DNA from: Blumeriella jaapii | Lineage: Eukaryota; Ascomycota; Leotiomycetes; Helotiales; Drepanopezizaceae | NCBI GenBank assembly: GCA_009599575.1 | Contig: VWND01000004.1 | Location: 1,108,001-1,172,000, forward strand | Reading direction: 5' to 3' | Length of the DNA: 64,000 nt | In this document: positions 9,645 through 21,599 of the stretch, piece after piece | Numbering within the stretch: position 1 is the stretch's first letter | Layout of the letters: every line of letters starts with the position of its first letter | The notes under the pieces: generated by a model | What the model was told of the DNA's origin: nothing | The model's input: only the letters and a program-made list of their open reading frames with translations | The model's database searches: none | Position numbers and translations under genes: made by a program

Positions 9645-12310
9645 TGAATTTAATAAAAACTTTTTGCTTAGTCGAAAAACTAATAAAAATTATTTTATTT
9701 TTTATTTCGTAACTTTCGGTTTCGTAATCCGATAAAATAGCTAAGGCCATTGTTTTAAACGCGCTGAAATACGAAAAAGCTAAATTTTTCTAAATGATTT
9801 TAATCAGCTTGGCGTCGTAATATAATTGTAAATAAGCTTCGATTATTTCCGAATTATATGCGAATATAAATAAAACGTAATAGTCGAAAATGGCGTCGGT
9901 AAAATTTTCGATTTTTTTTTTTTTTTGCGAATCGACGATATCGAATTTCGTAATTGTAATACGATCGGAATCAGCGAAATCTAAAACGATCGGAACGTTA
10001 AAATATGCTACGAAGCAGCAGTTTCTAAGTTTCCGAATAATTAAAACAGCGAAATAAAAGCCGAAATGCATTTTGAAAACTTATTAAATAAAACTGTAAA
10101 ATATATTAGCGAAAAAAACTATAGGCGCTTTTTAGGTTTTAATCAGTCGAAAATAATACTTATATATAACTACTTTTTTTTTATAAAATGCAGTAATAAT
10201 TTGTTTTTTCCGTTGTACGATTCTACGTAATTAACGAATTCGCAGCTTAGTTTAGATAGATTTTAAAATATATTTTCGGTCGAAAGGCCAGAAAAGTCGG
10301 CTTTTAAAAATATTCGTTGCTTTTATTTTTTTTTGTTTTAATCGAATTTTATAATCGCGCTGAAAACCTTACGATTTGTTTTAAATTTTGCGTAGCCCAA
10401 ATAAGTTTTAGCACGGGCTTTAATAATTTTCGCAGTTTTTCGTCGGCATATAAATTAATTATTAAAATCAATTTCGAATACGTCGTAATTCGAATTTTTA
10501 ATCATAGCGAATCGATTAGCGAAACCGATAACGTCGATTTTTTTTATAATTAAATCGCAATACGCCGCGTAATAGCGTATATAAAAATAATAAAATTTAC
10601 CGTTTTTTTTAACGTTAACGTTATTTATAAAAATAAAATTAAAAAATCGGAGTTTTTTAGCGAAAAAAAACTCGAGTAAAAACGGATTACCGTTTTCAAA
10701 AGTTTTTTTTATTTGCTTTAGCGTATTATACTTATAATCTTTCGAAAAAAGTTTGATTTAGTTTTCGTTCGAAGCAAAAAAAAAAAACTGACGGATTTAT
10801 TTAATTTTTAAATAAAAGTATCGAAATAAAAATTTTAAATCGTAACGTCGTCGAAAGCGAAAGTTTTAAATAAAATAATTTGATTTTATGCTTTTTATAT
10901 GATTTTTTCCGCGATAATTTTAATATTTTTTTTTAAACTTTTTCGATCGAATCGTATAATAATCGAAATCTTAAATGCTTTTATTAAAATTTAAAATATT
11001 AGCGGTAATAATACGACGTTTTTAAACGCAGCAAGCGTTTTTGATATTTGCGTATTTAGTTTCGAAAAGTCAAATTCAGAATCGTTTAAAAATTTTTTTT
11101 TTCGAAATGCCGAAGTTTTTTAAATTTTATTTTGTAAAATCGTCGCGTCTTTTATTAATTAATTTAAAAATTATAATTCGCGTCGATTTCCGGCTGTTTT
11201 TATTCGCGATGCTTTTTTTGCTAGCAATACGAATAGTTTTTTTTTCGAACAGAAAAAGTTTCGGAAATGTCGGCGCGCTTTTTTGCGTTTTTTATTTTTA
11301 TTTTTTTCGGAATCGTTTTTATAAATACAATAGATTTTTTATATTCGAATAATCGATTATTTGCTATTACGTTTCTGATTTTGTTTTCGAATTCGTTTTC
11401 GATAATTAAAAGCGAAAATCGTCGAATTGTTTTAGTTATCTTAGAAGTATTAATTGCTACCGCGTATGTTTTTTCGAACTAAACGAAAATAATATTAGTT
11501 TTTCGTTTTTTTTATCGTCGTAAATTTAAAATATCGGAATGGCGTCGTTTTTTTTTTTTCGGTATAAAAATACCGCATTTAGCGACGCTTAATTTTTTGC
11601 TTTAAAAAAAAATCAGATTTAAGATTTCGCAACCGATTAAAATTTCTTCTGATAACTGCATAGCGTCGTCGACCAGTTTGCAAACGGCTGTAAAAAGGCT
11701 TGTAAACTTGCGGGCTTTTGAATTGTTGGCTTTCAGAATTTACGCTTTAAAAATATAAGCGTTTAATATCCAGATTTCTTTTTTCGTAAAAATAATAGTT
11801 TCGAAAAAGCGAGCGAAATGCCGAAATAAAATAATATCGGTAATTTTGCTAAAAACGTATTTTTAAATTTTTTTTTTTTGTTGATTTAGCAAAAAGCGTA
11901 AGATTCGGTCTATCACTTTTTTTTTATTATTTCGAGCTTTTTTTGCTTCGGCGAAAGCTTTTAAAACGTTATCGTAGTTTAGCAGAAACTTATCGTAATT
12001 AAAGTTTTTGCGAACGAATTTAATTTTAATAAAACTTTTATAATCGAATAGAAATTCGTTAACGTTTTTGATTATTATATCGAATTGTTTTATAAATGTT
12101 TTTATAAAAGCAGCTTATTAATTTAAAATAACGGCATTATACGCTTATTTAAATTCGGAAAAATTACGTATAATAATTCCGTTTTAAAATAAATTAAAAA
12201 TAAGTTTGCTAGGTTTAACAACGCTTTGCTTAAAAAACGATATAATATCGATAGGTTTGTTAATTAGAAAAATATATTATATTTATTAAAAAGTAATTAA
12301 AAAAAATTAC
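9645..12310 (-). pseudogene. Gyp-A extra ORF downstream of integrase (A2, partial)
   Basis: From about 12310 down to 10080 one minus-strand frame runs with only RIP-type stops, then continues in a second frame (10071-9790). Recognisable stretches include FLFDYKSFIKIKFVRKNFNY, FTSLFTAVCKLVDDAMQLSE, KARAKTYLGYAKFKTNRKVF and FADSDRITITKFDIVD. A3 carries the same protein and the two copies differ in the way coding copies do (for example KNFNYDKF against KSLDYDKF). It is rich in Lys/Asn, with no obvious membrane segment, so an envelope protein is unlikely. I recognise no domain. Its place after integrase inside an LTR-bounded element shows it belongs to Gyp-A. The 3' end is cut off here. Confidence 0.7.
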
Positions 12311-12790
12311 GAAAACTATAAAGTATTTGTATTAAAAGTTACGAGAATCCGCATATTGTTTTTCTAATAAATTATAACCGTTTAGGCAAGCATCCGTTTA
12401 CAACGAAAAAAGTAAATAATGCAAAAAATAGCGAATAATAAAATGTATAAAAAATAATTTTCGTAAAATATGCGAGCAATATAAATATATTAAATATACG
12501 GCTTAAATATATACAAAGCTTTTGTTTTAATAAACAAAAATACAATTAAACAAAAAAAAGTATAATAAATGATTTAAATAATATAAAAAAAAGTCTTAAA
12601 AATAAACAGTATATATAAAACAAAGTAATTAAATTGTATATAAATAAAGCAAAACAAAAATAGTAAAATAATATATAATAAAAAGGAAAAACAATAAATA
12701 ACAAAAATAATAAAACAGTTAGTAAACAATTTTGTCTACACTTTTTTTTTTCGGTTATAAATAGAATCACGATTTAAATTATGCTTTTAG
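12310..12790. other. Gyp-A AT-rich spacer between integrase and extra ORF (A2)
   Basis: About 480 bp of extreme AT content, found also at 1190-1600 (A1) and about 44500-45000 (A3). A minus-strand frame at 12546-12770 is only low-complexity Leu/Phe/Ile/Tyr. The shared ATCCGCATATTGTTTTT-type word and long poly-pyrimidine/A stretches are conserved in all three copies. It could hold a promoter or splice signal for the extra ORF, but I cannot show one. Confidence 0.6.
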
Positions 12791-12799
12791 CAGCGGGAT

Positions 12800-13832
12800 T
12801 ATCGTTCGATTATTTTTAAATCTTTTCAAAAGGTTTTTTTTTTAAAAATATAATCGCTTTAATCGGAATCGTCGTCGGAATCGCTGAAATCGAAATCGCT
12901 GTTTGATTTAAAATTTAAAAAATAAATTTATTAGTTTTTTTTGTAAAATCGCTTTAATCGATTGGCGGCAAACGTTTTTTTTAATTTTGTTTTATCGAAT
13001 TCCGTAAATTTATAATAACTTTTATTTAATTCGGCTTCGCATATTTCGTAGGATCCGAGCTATTTATAATTAAATTTAATATCGGCCGATTTATTAATAG
13101 CGCGCTAAACGTCGTAAACTAAAACCAGATCTTTTTTTTTAATTAACGTTTTTTTTAAACCTTTGGTTTTATTTCAGACTTTTTTAGCCGCTTTTTTATA
13201 TTTTTTTTTTTAAATTATTTTTTTTATATTTATATCGCGGTAATTTAGCTGTTTAAATTTTATTATTAATAAATCTGCTTTCGTTTTTATTTTAATTACG
13301 TTATAAAACTTTTATATAAGCTATTTTATTTCCAAAAGTAATCGAGCGTTTTTATCGTATTAAATGAAAAATAAAATTATTTTAGTAAAAGCGTATATAT
13401 ATATACGTATAACAAAAAGCATTTCCGAGAATTTCCGCGATTAACGCTTATAATCTTTTCGAATAGCTTTTAAAAAGCCGTCGAAAATATTTTTATAGCT
13501 TCGTTTAACGGATCCGTTGCTTTTCGAATTATAAACTGAAATTTAAATGCGTTGAATGCCGTATTTTTTTATAAAAGTTTCGATAACGCTTTTGTTTTCG
13601 AATTTATTATCGACGTTTAATTTGCTAAACAAATCGTATCGATATATAACGTTTTTTTAAAAAAAGATCGCTATAATTTCGGAAATAGCGTTTCGGAAAA
13701 ATCTTTTTTTAAACTATTTAAAAAAGTCGTCGATAGCGAATACAAAATTTATATATTCGCGATCGGTGATCGGTACGCGTATAACGTCGAGATTGATTTT
13801 TTTTTTAAATTTTAAAAAACTACGTCGGATAT
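12800..13832 (-). pseudogene. Gyp-A integrase (A2, interrupted by B3)
   Basis: It is the same protein as in A1 and A3. The minus strand reads YVYRYGLFSKLNV near 13620-13660, the DNKFENKSVIETFIKKYGI stretch that carries the second catalytic Asp near 13580-13620, and NGSVKRSYKN near 13500 with Glu changed to Lys. The C-terminal LNYKWLG-like and NRLKRFYK stretches are near 12950-13080, and the acidic SDSDDDS tail is near 12860-12900. B3 is inserted just upstream; the N-terminal part continues at 20242-20385. Confidence 0.8.
13828..13832. repeat. Target-site duplication of B3 (GATAT)
   Basis: GATAT precedes the left TGTGACGAT end and recurs at 20237-20241 after GTCACA. The Gyp-A sequence then continues in register with A3 near 46100. 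Confidence 0.92.
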
Positions 13833-14096
13833 TGTGACGATCTAATCAGTCGGAGGGCTGGGAGATCAGTCAACTGGTCGCCGTGTTCATATGGTATAGC
13901 ACGAGCCTTTGGTTTTGTAACAAAAATATTCACTTAAAATCAACAACTGCAAAGGGCAGAAATTGCTAAGGGGAGAGAATTTTATATACATGAATAGTCT
14001 CCACAGTTAATGGAAAGACCCACCAAAAGACCAGAAAGCTTACAATTATACGTAATTGCTGAAATAATACGAAAAGCAAAAAAATAAATCGTTACA
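13833..14096 (-). repeat. Chr-B B3 3' LTR (left)
   Basis: It is a direct repeat of 19973-20236. The first 90 bases are among the least RIP-mutated in the window (AGTCAACTGGTCGCCG is intact), while the inner end has become CAATTATACGTAATTGCTGA. Confidence 0.94.
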
Positions 14097-14111
14097 CTAT
14101 TTCTTCGTCCG
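14097..14111 (-). other. Chr-B B3 polypurine tract
   Basis: The minus strand reads CGGACGAAGAAATAG directly before the 3' LTR. It is the B2/B4/B6 tract with G-to-A changes. Confidence 0.6.
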
Positions 14112-17100
14112 AAAAAAGCGCGCCCTCGAGCTTTTATTTATTGGTACGTCGCTATTCAAATAATCGTACGAATTCAAACTTTCGAAATACGCTTTTAGCC
14201 AATTTATAAGTTTTGCAGAAGGACCGAAAAGCTTTTTATACGCTAAATAAAAATCGCGCATTTTTAAAAAAACGTTTATAAAATCAGACGCGGAATACTA
14301 CGTAAAATCTTTATTTAAACCTATTTAAAAAACTTTATACTAAAAGGTTTTCCGTTGTATTCGACAAGCGATTAATTTTTCGATTTCGTATTTAAACTTA
14401 TCAATTATATTAATAAATTCAAAAGCTAAATTAACCTGATCTAAAAGCGCGTTGTTAATTGCTTTACGCAATCGATTAACGTAAAAAACTAAATATACGT
14501 TTATAATATTAGAAAAGTTTAGCTTAAAAACGTTATCGAAAATTTTGGCTACAATTTTAAAAAGGCCGTTTATAAAATTGTCGAGTTTGCGAAAAGGCCG
14601 AAAAATCGGAAATAAACGCATATCGAGCCAAACGTAATCGCTAACGTCAAAATCGATCGCGCGGCGAAATTTATTCGCGCTTTTTTTTATTTTATCGTAA
14701 ACTTATTAAAAATGCGATTTAGCGAAGTTCCAAGCGTCGTAATAGCGGCGAGCGTACGTACGAGCTTCGTTTGCGTTTAGCTTATATAAAAAATTGAAAA
14801 AAAAGGAAATATCGAGCTTCCAATTTCAATTGATATAAAAAGTATAACCGTATACAATTTCAAAAAGTGAAAGGCCATTTAAATTCTCGTAAAAAAAGAT
14901 TATTTGGGCGAAATCTATTATTAAAAGAAATTCGCTCTAATCGTTTTAATAAAAGTTTACGAAAAATCGAAAGCGTTTTTGCAAATATTAATTATAAATT
15001 TCGGTCTGACCGTCGGTTTCAAAATAAACGGCTATCGAAAGCTTTAATTGCGTACCGAGTATTTTGTTTAATTTAAATCAAAAAGTAAATTAATACTAAA
15101 GGCCACGATCGTTAATAATACTTTTTAAAAGGCCAAAATACCTGTACATATAAAATATATATAATTTGGCGAAGCTTCGAGCGTTGATATTTTTGTGACA
15201 AAAGATCGAAATAGCCTATTTGAAAAAACGATTTATTATTACAAACACGTTATCGTAACCGTATTTGTTTTTGTTAAAATTACAAAAATCCATTATAACG
15301 TACTTTTAAAAGTGGTCAAAAACAGAAAAAAGCTGAAAAAAACCGGAGCGCTTATTTTTTAAAACAAAACTCTTTTAATAAGCGTAGCAATTGCGATAAT
15401 ATTATTTTACAAAAGTTATTATACTTCGCTAATAATATTAATCCGAAAGCAATTGCGTAATTTTGCGAACGCTGAAATAAGCGGTAAAAGTCTGGTCGTA
15501 CACTTTTCGTATAAAAGCCAAACGGAAATAATCGACGTCTAATATTATCAGACGACCGTAATATAACAGCAAATCGCGTTTAAATATATACGAAATATTA
15601 TTATCGTCGTTTCTTTTCGTAGCGTTTCGTACAATTTCTTTTCGGAAAGCTATTAAGCTGCTAGCTGTGCGATTAGCGTGGAAAAGCTGATTAACAATAC
15701 GAAATGCGAAAAAAAAATCAGCTATTTTAACGATAAAAACAGCTATTTCGGAAGCCGTAAAAAATCGAAGTTTTTTAATCAAAAAGCGGTAATCGATCTG
15801 ATCGATTCGAAAAAGTATTTGCAAACGCTAAATGCGTTTAAAAAAGTTTTAACGATCGAATTCGCTCGTACGACGTATCAATGCGTTAGCCAAAAGATTG
15901 TGTTTATTTAATTTGTACGTAATAAAAAAATTATAGTCGGCGAGAAGCTCGGCTCAGCGTATTTATCGAACGTTTAAAAATTTGAAAATTATAAAATATT
16001 TCAAAACTTTGTAATTAATAATAATTTTAATTTGATAAATCGAATTAATTAATTTAATACGAAAGTTGCTTAGAAATCTTACGATTGCGAGCATTTTTTT
16101 ATCGTATACGACGTAATTTAGCTTTGCGAAAACCATAGTTTTATTAAAATAAGCGATTAAAAGCCAGTCGTCGCTATAAAATTGCGAAAGCACAAAAGCT
16201 ATTACGCCGTCGAAAGCGTTAGTTTCTAATATGCAAAAAAAGTTTTGCTTATAATATTATAAAACTGATGTAATAATAAAAGCTATTATAAAAAGATCGA
16301 AACTTTTCTGATATTTAAAAATGAAATTATAAAAAACGTTAGCTTTGGTTAAATAAACCAAAAGCTTTACAATTATACCGTAGTTTCGAATAAAACGTCG
16401 GTAAAAATTACAAAAACCAAAAAAGCTTTGTATACTTTTTATAATAATAAAAGGTTTTTAATAAGCGACTACGGAGATTTTTTTTAAATTTATCTTTAAG
16501 CTTTTAATCGAAATAATAAAGCTTAAATAACGGATCCGAATAACGTTAAATTTAGATTTCCGAATATCGGCCTGTAATTCAGCGTCAGCGAGCTTTTGAA
16601 GCATTTTGCGAACGTATATGATATATTTTAAAAAATCGGACGAATAAATAAAAATATTATTCAAATATACAATGCAAAAATCTTTTAAATAATCGAAAAA
16701 AACGTCGTTTATATAGCGTTGATAAATTACGGGTTTATTAATAAGGCCAAAAAATAGCATTTTGCATTTATAAACGCCGTAACGCGTACGAAACGTCGTT
16801 AATTTTTTATTAGCGAAATCCATTCGAATTTTATAAAAAGCTTAACGAATATCGAATTTTATAAAAATTCGTACTTCCGAAAAACGAGCAAAAGTTTTAT
16901 CGATAAAAAAAAGAAGGTAGCGATTTTTACGAATAACGTTATTAAAAGCTCGATAATCGATATAAAAACGCAGTAAACCGTCGGATTTTTTAACGAAAAG
17001 CATTAAAACAGCGAAAAAAGCGGTAAAAAGTTTAATAAAACTTTTGTTAAAATTATTTTGCAAATAGATTTTAACAATCTCGAATTTTAAAATCGATATT

Positions 17101-18350
17101 TTATATTAAAAATGTATTTCAGCTTTTTTTCATTTATAATAAGCTCGATTTTATAATCGTAGAGCCGGTGAAAAGCTAGCTCGTTATTAGCGGCCTTAAA
17201 AAACACGTATTCGAGGTTTTTGTATTCCGAAGAAAAAGATTCGAAAAAAGATTTATTCGAAGTTAGTTTTGCTAAGCTAATTAAAAAGGTCGAAATCGAT
17301 ATTTCGTTCGTTTTGAAACGTTCGAAAAAACTGTGAAATTAGGTTTTAAAAAAAGTATTGTACGTAAAGTCGTTTAGTATTTTATCGATTTCGTACAAAA
17401 AAGTTGAAAATATTTTAATTGCTGTTTTTCTAAAAATCAGCTTAAAAGCGTATATAATAATTTGGCAAATAAAAATTAAATAAGCAATAGGTTAAAAAAT
17501 TCGTTTTCGAACTGGTCGTTTAAAAAGTTCAGAAGATAGCTTATTTAAATTATCGATTATATTAAGCTGAAAGGCTATCGCGGCGAAGGCTTTTCTTCGG
17601 TTTTTAGTATAATTGTTTTTCGTAAAACGAAAAAACTGTTTTAACGAAGGAAAAAAAAAAAAAAAAAAAAAAAAATAATAAAAAAAAAATCGGCAACCTG
17701 GAAAAATAATATAATTTTTTATATAATTTTATTAGCGTCGCTATCGAAATTAGCACCGCGAATAAAATTCGACCTTTTCGCGCTTCGCACAGCGTCGTAG
17801 ATTTGCCACAATTGGTTAAGGTTTTTATTACGTTTTACAGCGTCGTTTTAATAGCGAAATTAAATCTTTCGGAAATGCAAATAAAAAATTTTAATACAAC
17901 GAGCGTAAAAGGCTGTGAAAAAATAAAACTTCGGCTAATAAAACTTACGTTTATTAAAATCTAGTAAAACTTAATATTCGGCTAATCAAGCTTTTTTTAG
18001 AATTATATTATAATTTCCGAAGTTGATAATTAAAAAAAAAATAAACGATTGTATTCGATTATTAATAATAAAATTAAAAAGCGTAAAATGTATAATTAAA
18101 TGGCCACGAGTTTTATTATACTTTTTTACAAAAAAAAAAGCCGGAAGAAATTAAATTAAAAGTTTTAAAAAAAAAAAAAGAATTTAATCAACGCCGAATC
18201 GATTAACGTATAACCGTTCGTTTTAAAATCGGCGAGCGCTTTTATTTTATATAAAAAGCTATTTTTAATAAATATAACAGGAATTGTTAATAAATTGTTA
18301 TCAAAAAGCTTTCGAACGTTAAAATAACGCATATCGCGTAATACGTTTAA
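14110..18350 (-). pseudogene. Chr-B B3 pol: protease, RT, RNase H, integrase, chromodomain
   Basis: Domains from N to C on the minus strand. Protease at about 17960-18350 reads ALADFKTNGYTLID, with the DSG site apparently turned to DFK. RT at about 16450-17300 has FRTRYGVYKCKMLFFGLINK and VYLNNIFIYS. RNase H at 15963-16193 includes YDKKMLAIVRFLSNFRIKL. Integrase zinc-binding domain (15438-15824) has RDLLLYYGRLIILDVDYFRL and an NCYAC pair further on. The catalytic core has MDF-, NDRG- and DGQTEI-like segments near 15280, 15110 and 15000; the glutamate is still GAA. The integrase tail is at 14340-14621 and the chromodomain at about 14180-14400 (YEIEKLIACRIQRK). Stops throughout make it non-functional. 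The LNN in RT would abolish polymerase activity even if the frame were open. Confidence 0.87.
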
Positions 18351-18354
18351 AAAA

Positions 18355-19870
18355 AAGGCTTTGCTTAGGCCTAAGCGTTTCTTCGATTAGCGGAAAAGCT
18401 TTTAATTTTCTTATATGCGTTTTAAAAATCGTTTGAAAAAAGATTTTCGTTTTTACTACTATTATTAAAAGGCGAATCTTCGGCCGGTTCGATTTCGTTT
18501 ACATTTACTAGCTTAAAAAAGCTTTTAAATAGAACCGAGGATCGGCCCGTAAAAAATCGTGCAAATTAGCTTTTCTAAACTTTTTAATATAAAATAAAAA
18601 ACAAGCGTTATCGTTAATCCGATCGAAAAGAAAAAACGCCAAAAAGGGCGTTTTGGCGTAAAGCAAAAAAAAAAAAAAAAAACTGAAAAAAAGCTTGTAA
18701 AGCATTTAAACGATTTTCGTACGTACGATTTAATTCGTAATACGCTTTGATTAAAAACCTACCATTTTAATAAATAATAAATTTAATTAAAAAGCGATTT
18801 GCGTATAAAATTCGTTTAGTTAATTAATTTTATTTTTTTTAACGAACGGCGGTAAGCCAATTTTTAAAAATCGTTATACGCGCTTATTCTAAATGCAGCT
18901 TTTCTTATAAACGCTTTAGTATTTTATCGCGGAAAGCGTTTCGAAGCTGTTTGTTAATTCGTATTTAAGCGTTTGCTGCGAAAATAAAAAATCGCAAATA
19001 AAAACGCTAAAAATCGTCGTGCGTATTTATTACAAACATTTTAAACTCGTTTTCGGCTTTTTAAACGTTTTAAAAATCGGCCAGGAAATCGGCGACCTTT
19101 TTTATTAATTTTTCGGAAATAAAATCGAAACGGTTTAAAATACGCGGGATCAGAAATCTTTTTGCTACGCTTTCGGTTTAATCGAATATATAATTCTTGC
19201 GAAATCGATCGCTAGCGAAATAATCGTAATAAAATTCGAAATTATCGAAAACTTTAATTTCCTAATGGCGTGCTTTGTAATTTTTATTATTATTTAATTT
19301 AAACTTAAGATTCGGAACGCGTTTTATACGAGCTAGTCGAAAATCAGCAGATAAATAGGAACCATAGCGTTCAAAAAGCGCGCTAAAGTTTTGGCCGTCA
19401 GAGGGAAATTCAAAAAGAATTCGCGAAAAACGTAGAAATTAATTTGCAACGTTTATTAATTAAAATAAAACGTTGCGAAAAAAAGAAGCAGCAGATTCGC
19501 GATTGGCAGAAGCACGTTCGATAGATTTTATTAAACGTTTTAATTAAAAGGTTTGTCGCAGTCGTATAGTTTCTAAAAATTGTCGCTTACGCTTTTGCGC
19601 TTTTTTTAATTAATTTTGCAAAAGTTTCAACTAAACGCTTTTAGCGCTAGGCTATAAAAAAGAGATGGCAAGCGAAATGGTTGGCGCTCTGCCTTTTTCT
19701 TTATTTTTTTTTCCTCGGAAGGAAAACTGTTTTTTAAAAAAAGAAGCTTTTGGAAAAAGCTGCTTTTTCGCTGATTAAAAAAAAGGTTGAAATGTAATAG
19801 CAGAAGCTGAAAAGCTTTGCTAAAAAGGGAATCGTTGAACAAAAGCCATTTTTCGCGAAATGCGGAAATA
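18355..19870 (-). pseudogene. Chr-B B3 gag (degenerate)
   Basis: It lies between the protease and the 5' LTR. Conserved pieces are MFNDSLFSKAFQLLLLHFNL (19627-19842), ARFLNAMVPIYLLIFD (about 19325-19375) and KKFRKANLHDFLRADPRFYL (18508-18705). No zinc knuckle is visible. The role as structural Gag is inferred from position and from copy-to-copy conservation. Confidence 0.55.
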
Positions 19871-19972
19871 AGCTTTTTTACGACCGGTCGATCACTTTGG
19901 TATAATCCGTAAAAAATTCGAAGAAAAAAATAGTTTACGCCGTCGCCAGCGTAAAAAAAAAGTTGTTAATAA

Positions 19973-20236
19973 TATAACGATTTAATTAGTCGGAAGGCTG
20001 AAAGATTAGTCAATTAATCGCCGTGTTCATATAATATAAAACGAGCCTTTGGTTTTATAACAAAAATATTCACTTAAAATTAACAACTGCAAAAAGCAAA
20101 GGTTGCTAAGAAAAAAAAGCCTTATATATATGAATAATCTCCACAATTAATAGGGAGACCCACCAGGAGACCAGGAAGCTTGCAGCTATACGTAGTTGCT
20201 AGGGTGACACGAGGGGCAAAAGAGTGAATCGTCACA
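19973..20236 (-). repeat. Chr-B B3 5' LTR (right)
   Basis: It is a direct repeat of 13833-14096 with start TATAACGAT (RIP-changed TGTGACGAT) and intact end ATCGTCACA. The TATA-like TATATATAAGGC on the minus strand is at about 20119-20131. The outer 100 bases are well preserved (CAGCTATACGTAGTTGCTAG). Confidence 0.94.
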
Positions 20237-20390
20237 GATATAATAAGTTTTTTTCTCGGCTAAGCTTTCGTTTTTAATAAAAAATGCAATTTTTAACGAA
20301 AGCTTTGCAATCTTCGAAGTATTTTTTCTATTAAAAATCGTTTTTAATCCGGTAATAAATAGCTTTAGCTTTTTTATAAAATATTTTTTT
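20237..20390 (-). mobile_element. Gyp-A copy A2, segment 2 (integrase N-terminal part)
   Basis: A2 resumes after B3 and runs about 150 bp, colinear with A3 at 46100-46245. The minus strand codes for the piece upstream of the catalytic core (FLLKIAFFIKNESLAEKK-like). It is cut at 20390 by Gyp-C C1; a TTTTT stretch at 20386-20390 recurs at 25719-25723. Confidence 0.85.
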
Positions 20391-21560
20391 GTAAGGATTG
20401 AAATAGTACTTTGTCGCCTACTTGAAATCTAGTTTTCTTGTGTTTAGCGTCGTAGAACCTCTTATGGTTCGCGTTGGCTTTTTTTAGCTTTCTATTGAAT
20501 ACTTCTTTTTCTTTTTGCAATATTTTAATTCGTTTTTCCGCTGACGGTACCCCTTTTTTTACGACGTCGCTTTCGACGTTGCTGCTAAATTCTGGATAAA
20601 AGCCGTACAGCATGCGAAAAAGAATAGAACCCGTAAAGGCGTATATCGAATTATTATACGTAAACTCGGCTAAAACAAACTTCGTAGCTTAATCGTTTTA
20701 TCGATAATCGCAGTACGTGCGAAAATAAAATTCTAAAATTTGATTTTAACGTTTCGTTTGGCTATCGGTCTGAAAATGGAAAGCGGTGTTTAATCGACGT
20801 CGTATTTGTAGATGAAATATTACTAAAAACCAGAATTTATTAATAAAAACTGATTTTCTGTTTGTAATAATTTTTTTAAAACAGCCAAAATCTTTATAAA
20901 TATATTATATAAATATTTCAGCTAAATTTAAAGCTAAAATCGTTTTTTGTATCGGTATATATTTCGACAGCTTCGTATATCGGTTTATTATAACGAATAT
21001 CGAATCGTAAATACGATTTCGTTTTTTGCTAAAAAATAGATTCGTAATAAAATTTATAGTTATTTTTTTTTAAATTTCGTAGGAATCGAAAAAAAAGTTA
21101 ATTCGCTATAAGGTCGGTGCTTTTTAGATTTGCTTTTTTGACATTTTTTATACGTATTAACGTAACGCTTTACGTCGCCTCGTAAACCAGGCCAGAAATA
21201 CTTTTTTTCGACCAGTTTTAGCGTTCGCCGAAAATCTTAATAGCCGGCGGTCGGGTCGTCGTAATTAATTTTTAATATTTCGCTTTTAATAACGCTTTTA
21301 TTCGAAATATACGCACGTTTTTTATAACGTAATAATCCATTTTAACTTATACGCCAATGTTTTTCGAATCCGGCTCGATTGCTTTGCGAAGCCGATTCGT
21401 ACGTTTTTTATAATATAAAAAAATCAGATTTTTATAATTTAAAAATAGTTTTATAAATCGGTTTTGCTAGTTTGTTATTAGCCGTTTCGGATTATAATAA
21501 TACAGCCGCTACGCTCCGTGGTATATATTATTTGCAATTAATAATATTAGCAAAAAACAA
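20391..21560 (-). pseudogene. Gyp-C C1 integrase
   Basis: The best-preserved part is 20391-20613: HKRFYDAKHKKTRFQVGDKV is the classical Ty3/gypsy integrase C-terminal motif, preceded by SAEKRIKILQKEKEVFNRKL. Upstream lie a QTDSQTKR catalytic-Glu region (about 20745-20770, Glu now Lys), FVLAEFTYNNSIYAFTGSIL (about 20630-20690) and a zinc-binding CLK-type segment near 21170. A frame of 79 codons is open here because this end escaped most RIP. The deletion or truncation at 20391 removes the normal end of pol. Confidence 0.83.
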
Positions 21561-21599
21561 TCCGGCGAAAAAGCTTTTTATTTAATTTTTTTCCGCTTG

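Larger units (their letters stand above)
9644..13832 (-). mobile_element. Gyp-A copy A2, segment 1 (extra ORF, spacer, integrase)
   Basis: This is the 3' part of the big Gyp-A copy A2, colinear with A3 at 35561-36362 plus 42726-46100. The 3' LTR and about 750 bp next to it are absent; the segment begins abruptly at the B1 junction. Right to left it holds integrase (about 12800-13832), an AT-rich spacer and the extra ORF. It is interrupted at 13832 by B3, with GATAT duplicated at 13828-13832 and 20237-20241. Confidence 0.88.
13833..20236 (-). mobile_element. Chr-B copy B3, full-length chromovirus
   Basis: This 6,404-bp element has 264-bp LTRs (13833-14096, 19973-20236), outer ends TGTGACGAT and ATCGTCACA (a perfect 9-bp inverted repeat), and the target duplication GATAT on both sides. 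It is inserted in the integrase gene of Gyp-A A2. The order on the minus strand is the same as in B2. All genes carry RIP stops, but some long frames survive: integrase N-terminal domain 15438-15824, RT 16458-16823, RNase H 15963-16193. Confidence 0.94.

Noticed and set aside
11041..11482. Plus-strand frames of about 100 and 71 codons
   Set aside because: Antisense to the extra ORF of Gyp-A, which is the conserved strand in A2 and A3.
13833..20236. DNA transposon, because of the 9-bp inverted ends and 5-bp duplication
   Set aside because: Direct 264-bp repeats, purine tract and RT/integrase/chromodomain order identify an LTR retrotransposon.
20374..20613. Open 79-codon integrase C-terminal frame as a functional small gene
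   Set aside because: It is the unmutated edge of a truncated pol gene; upstream catalytic parts are broken and the frame runs into host element sequence.
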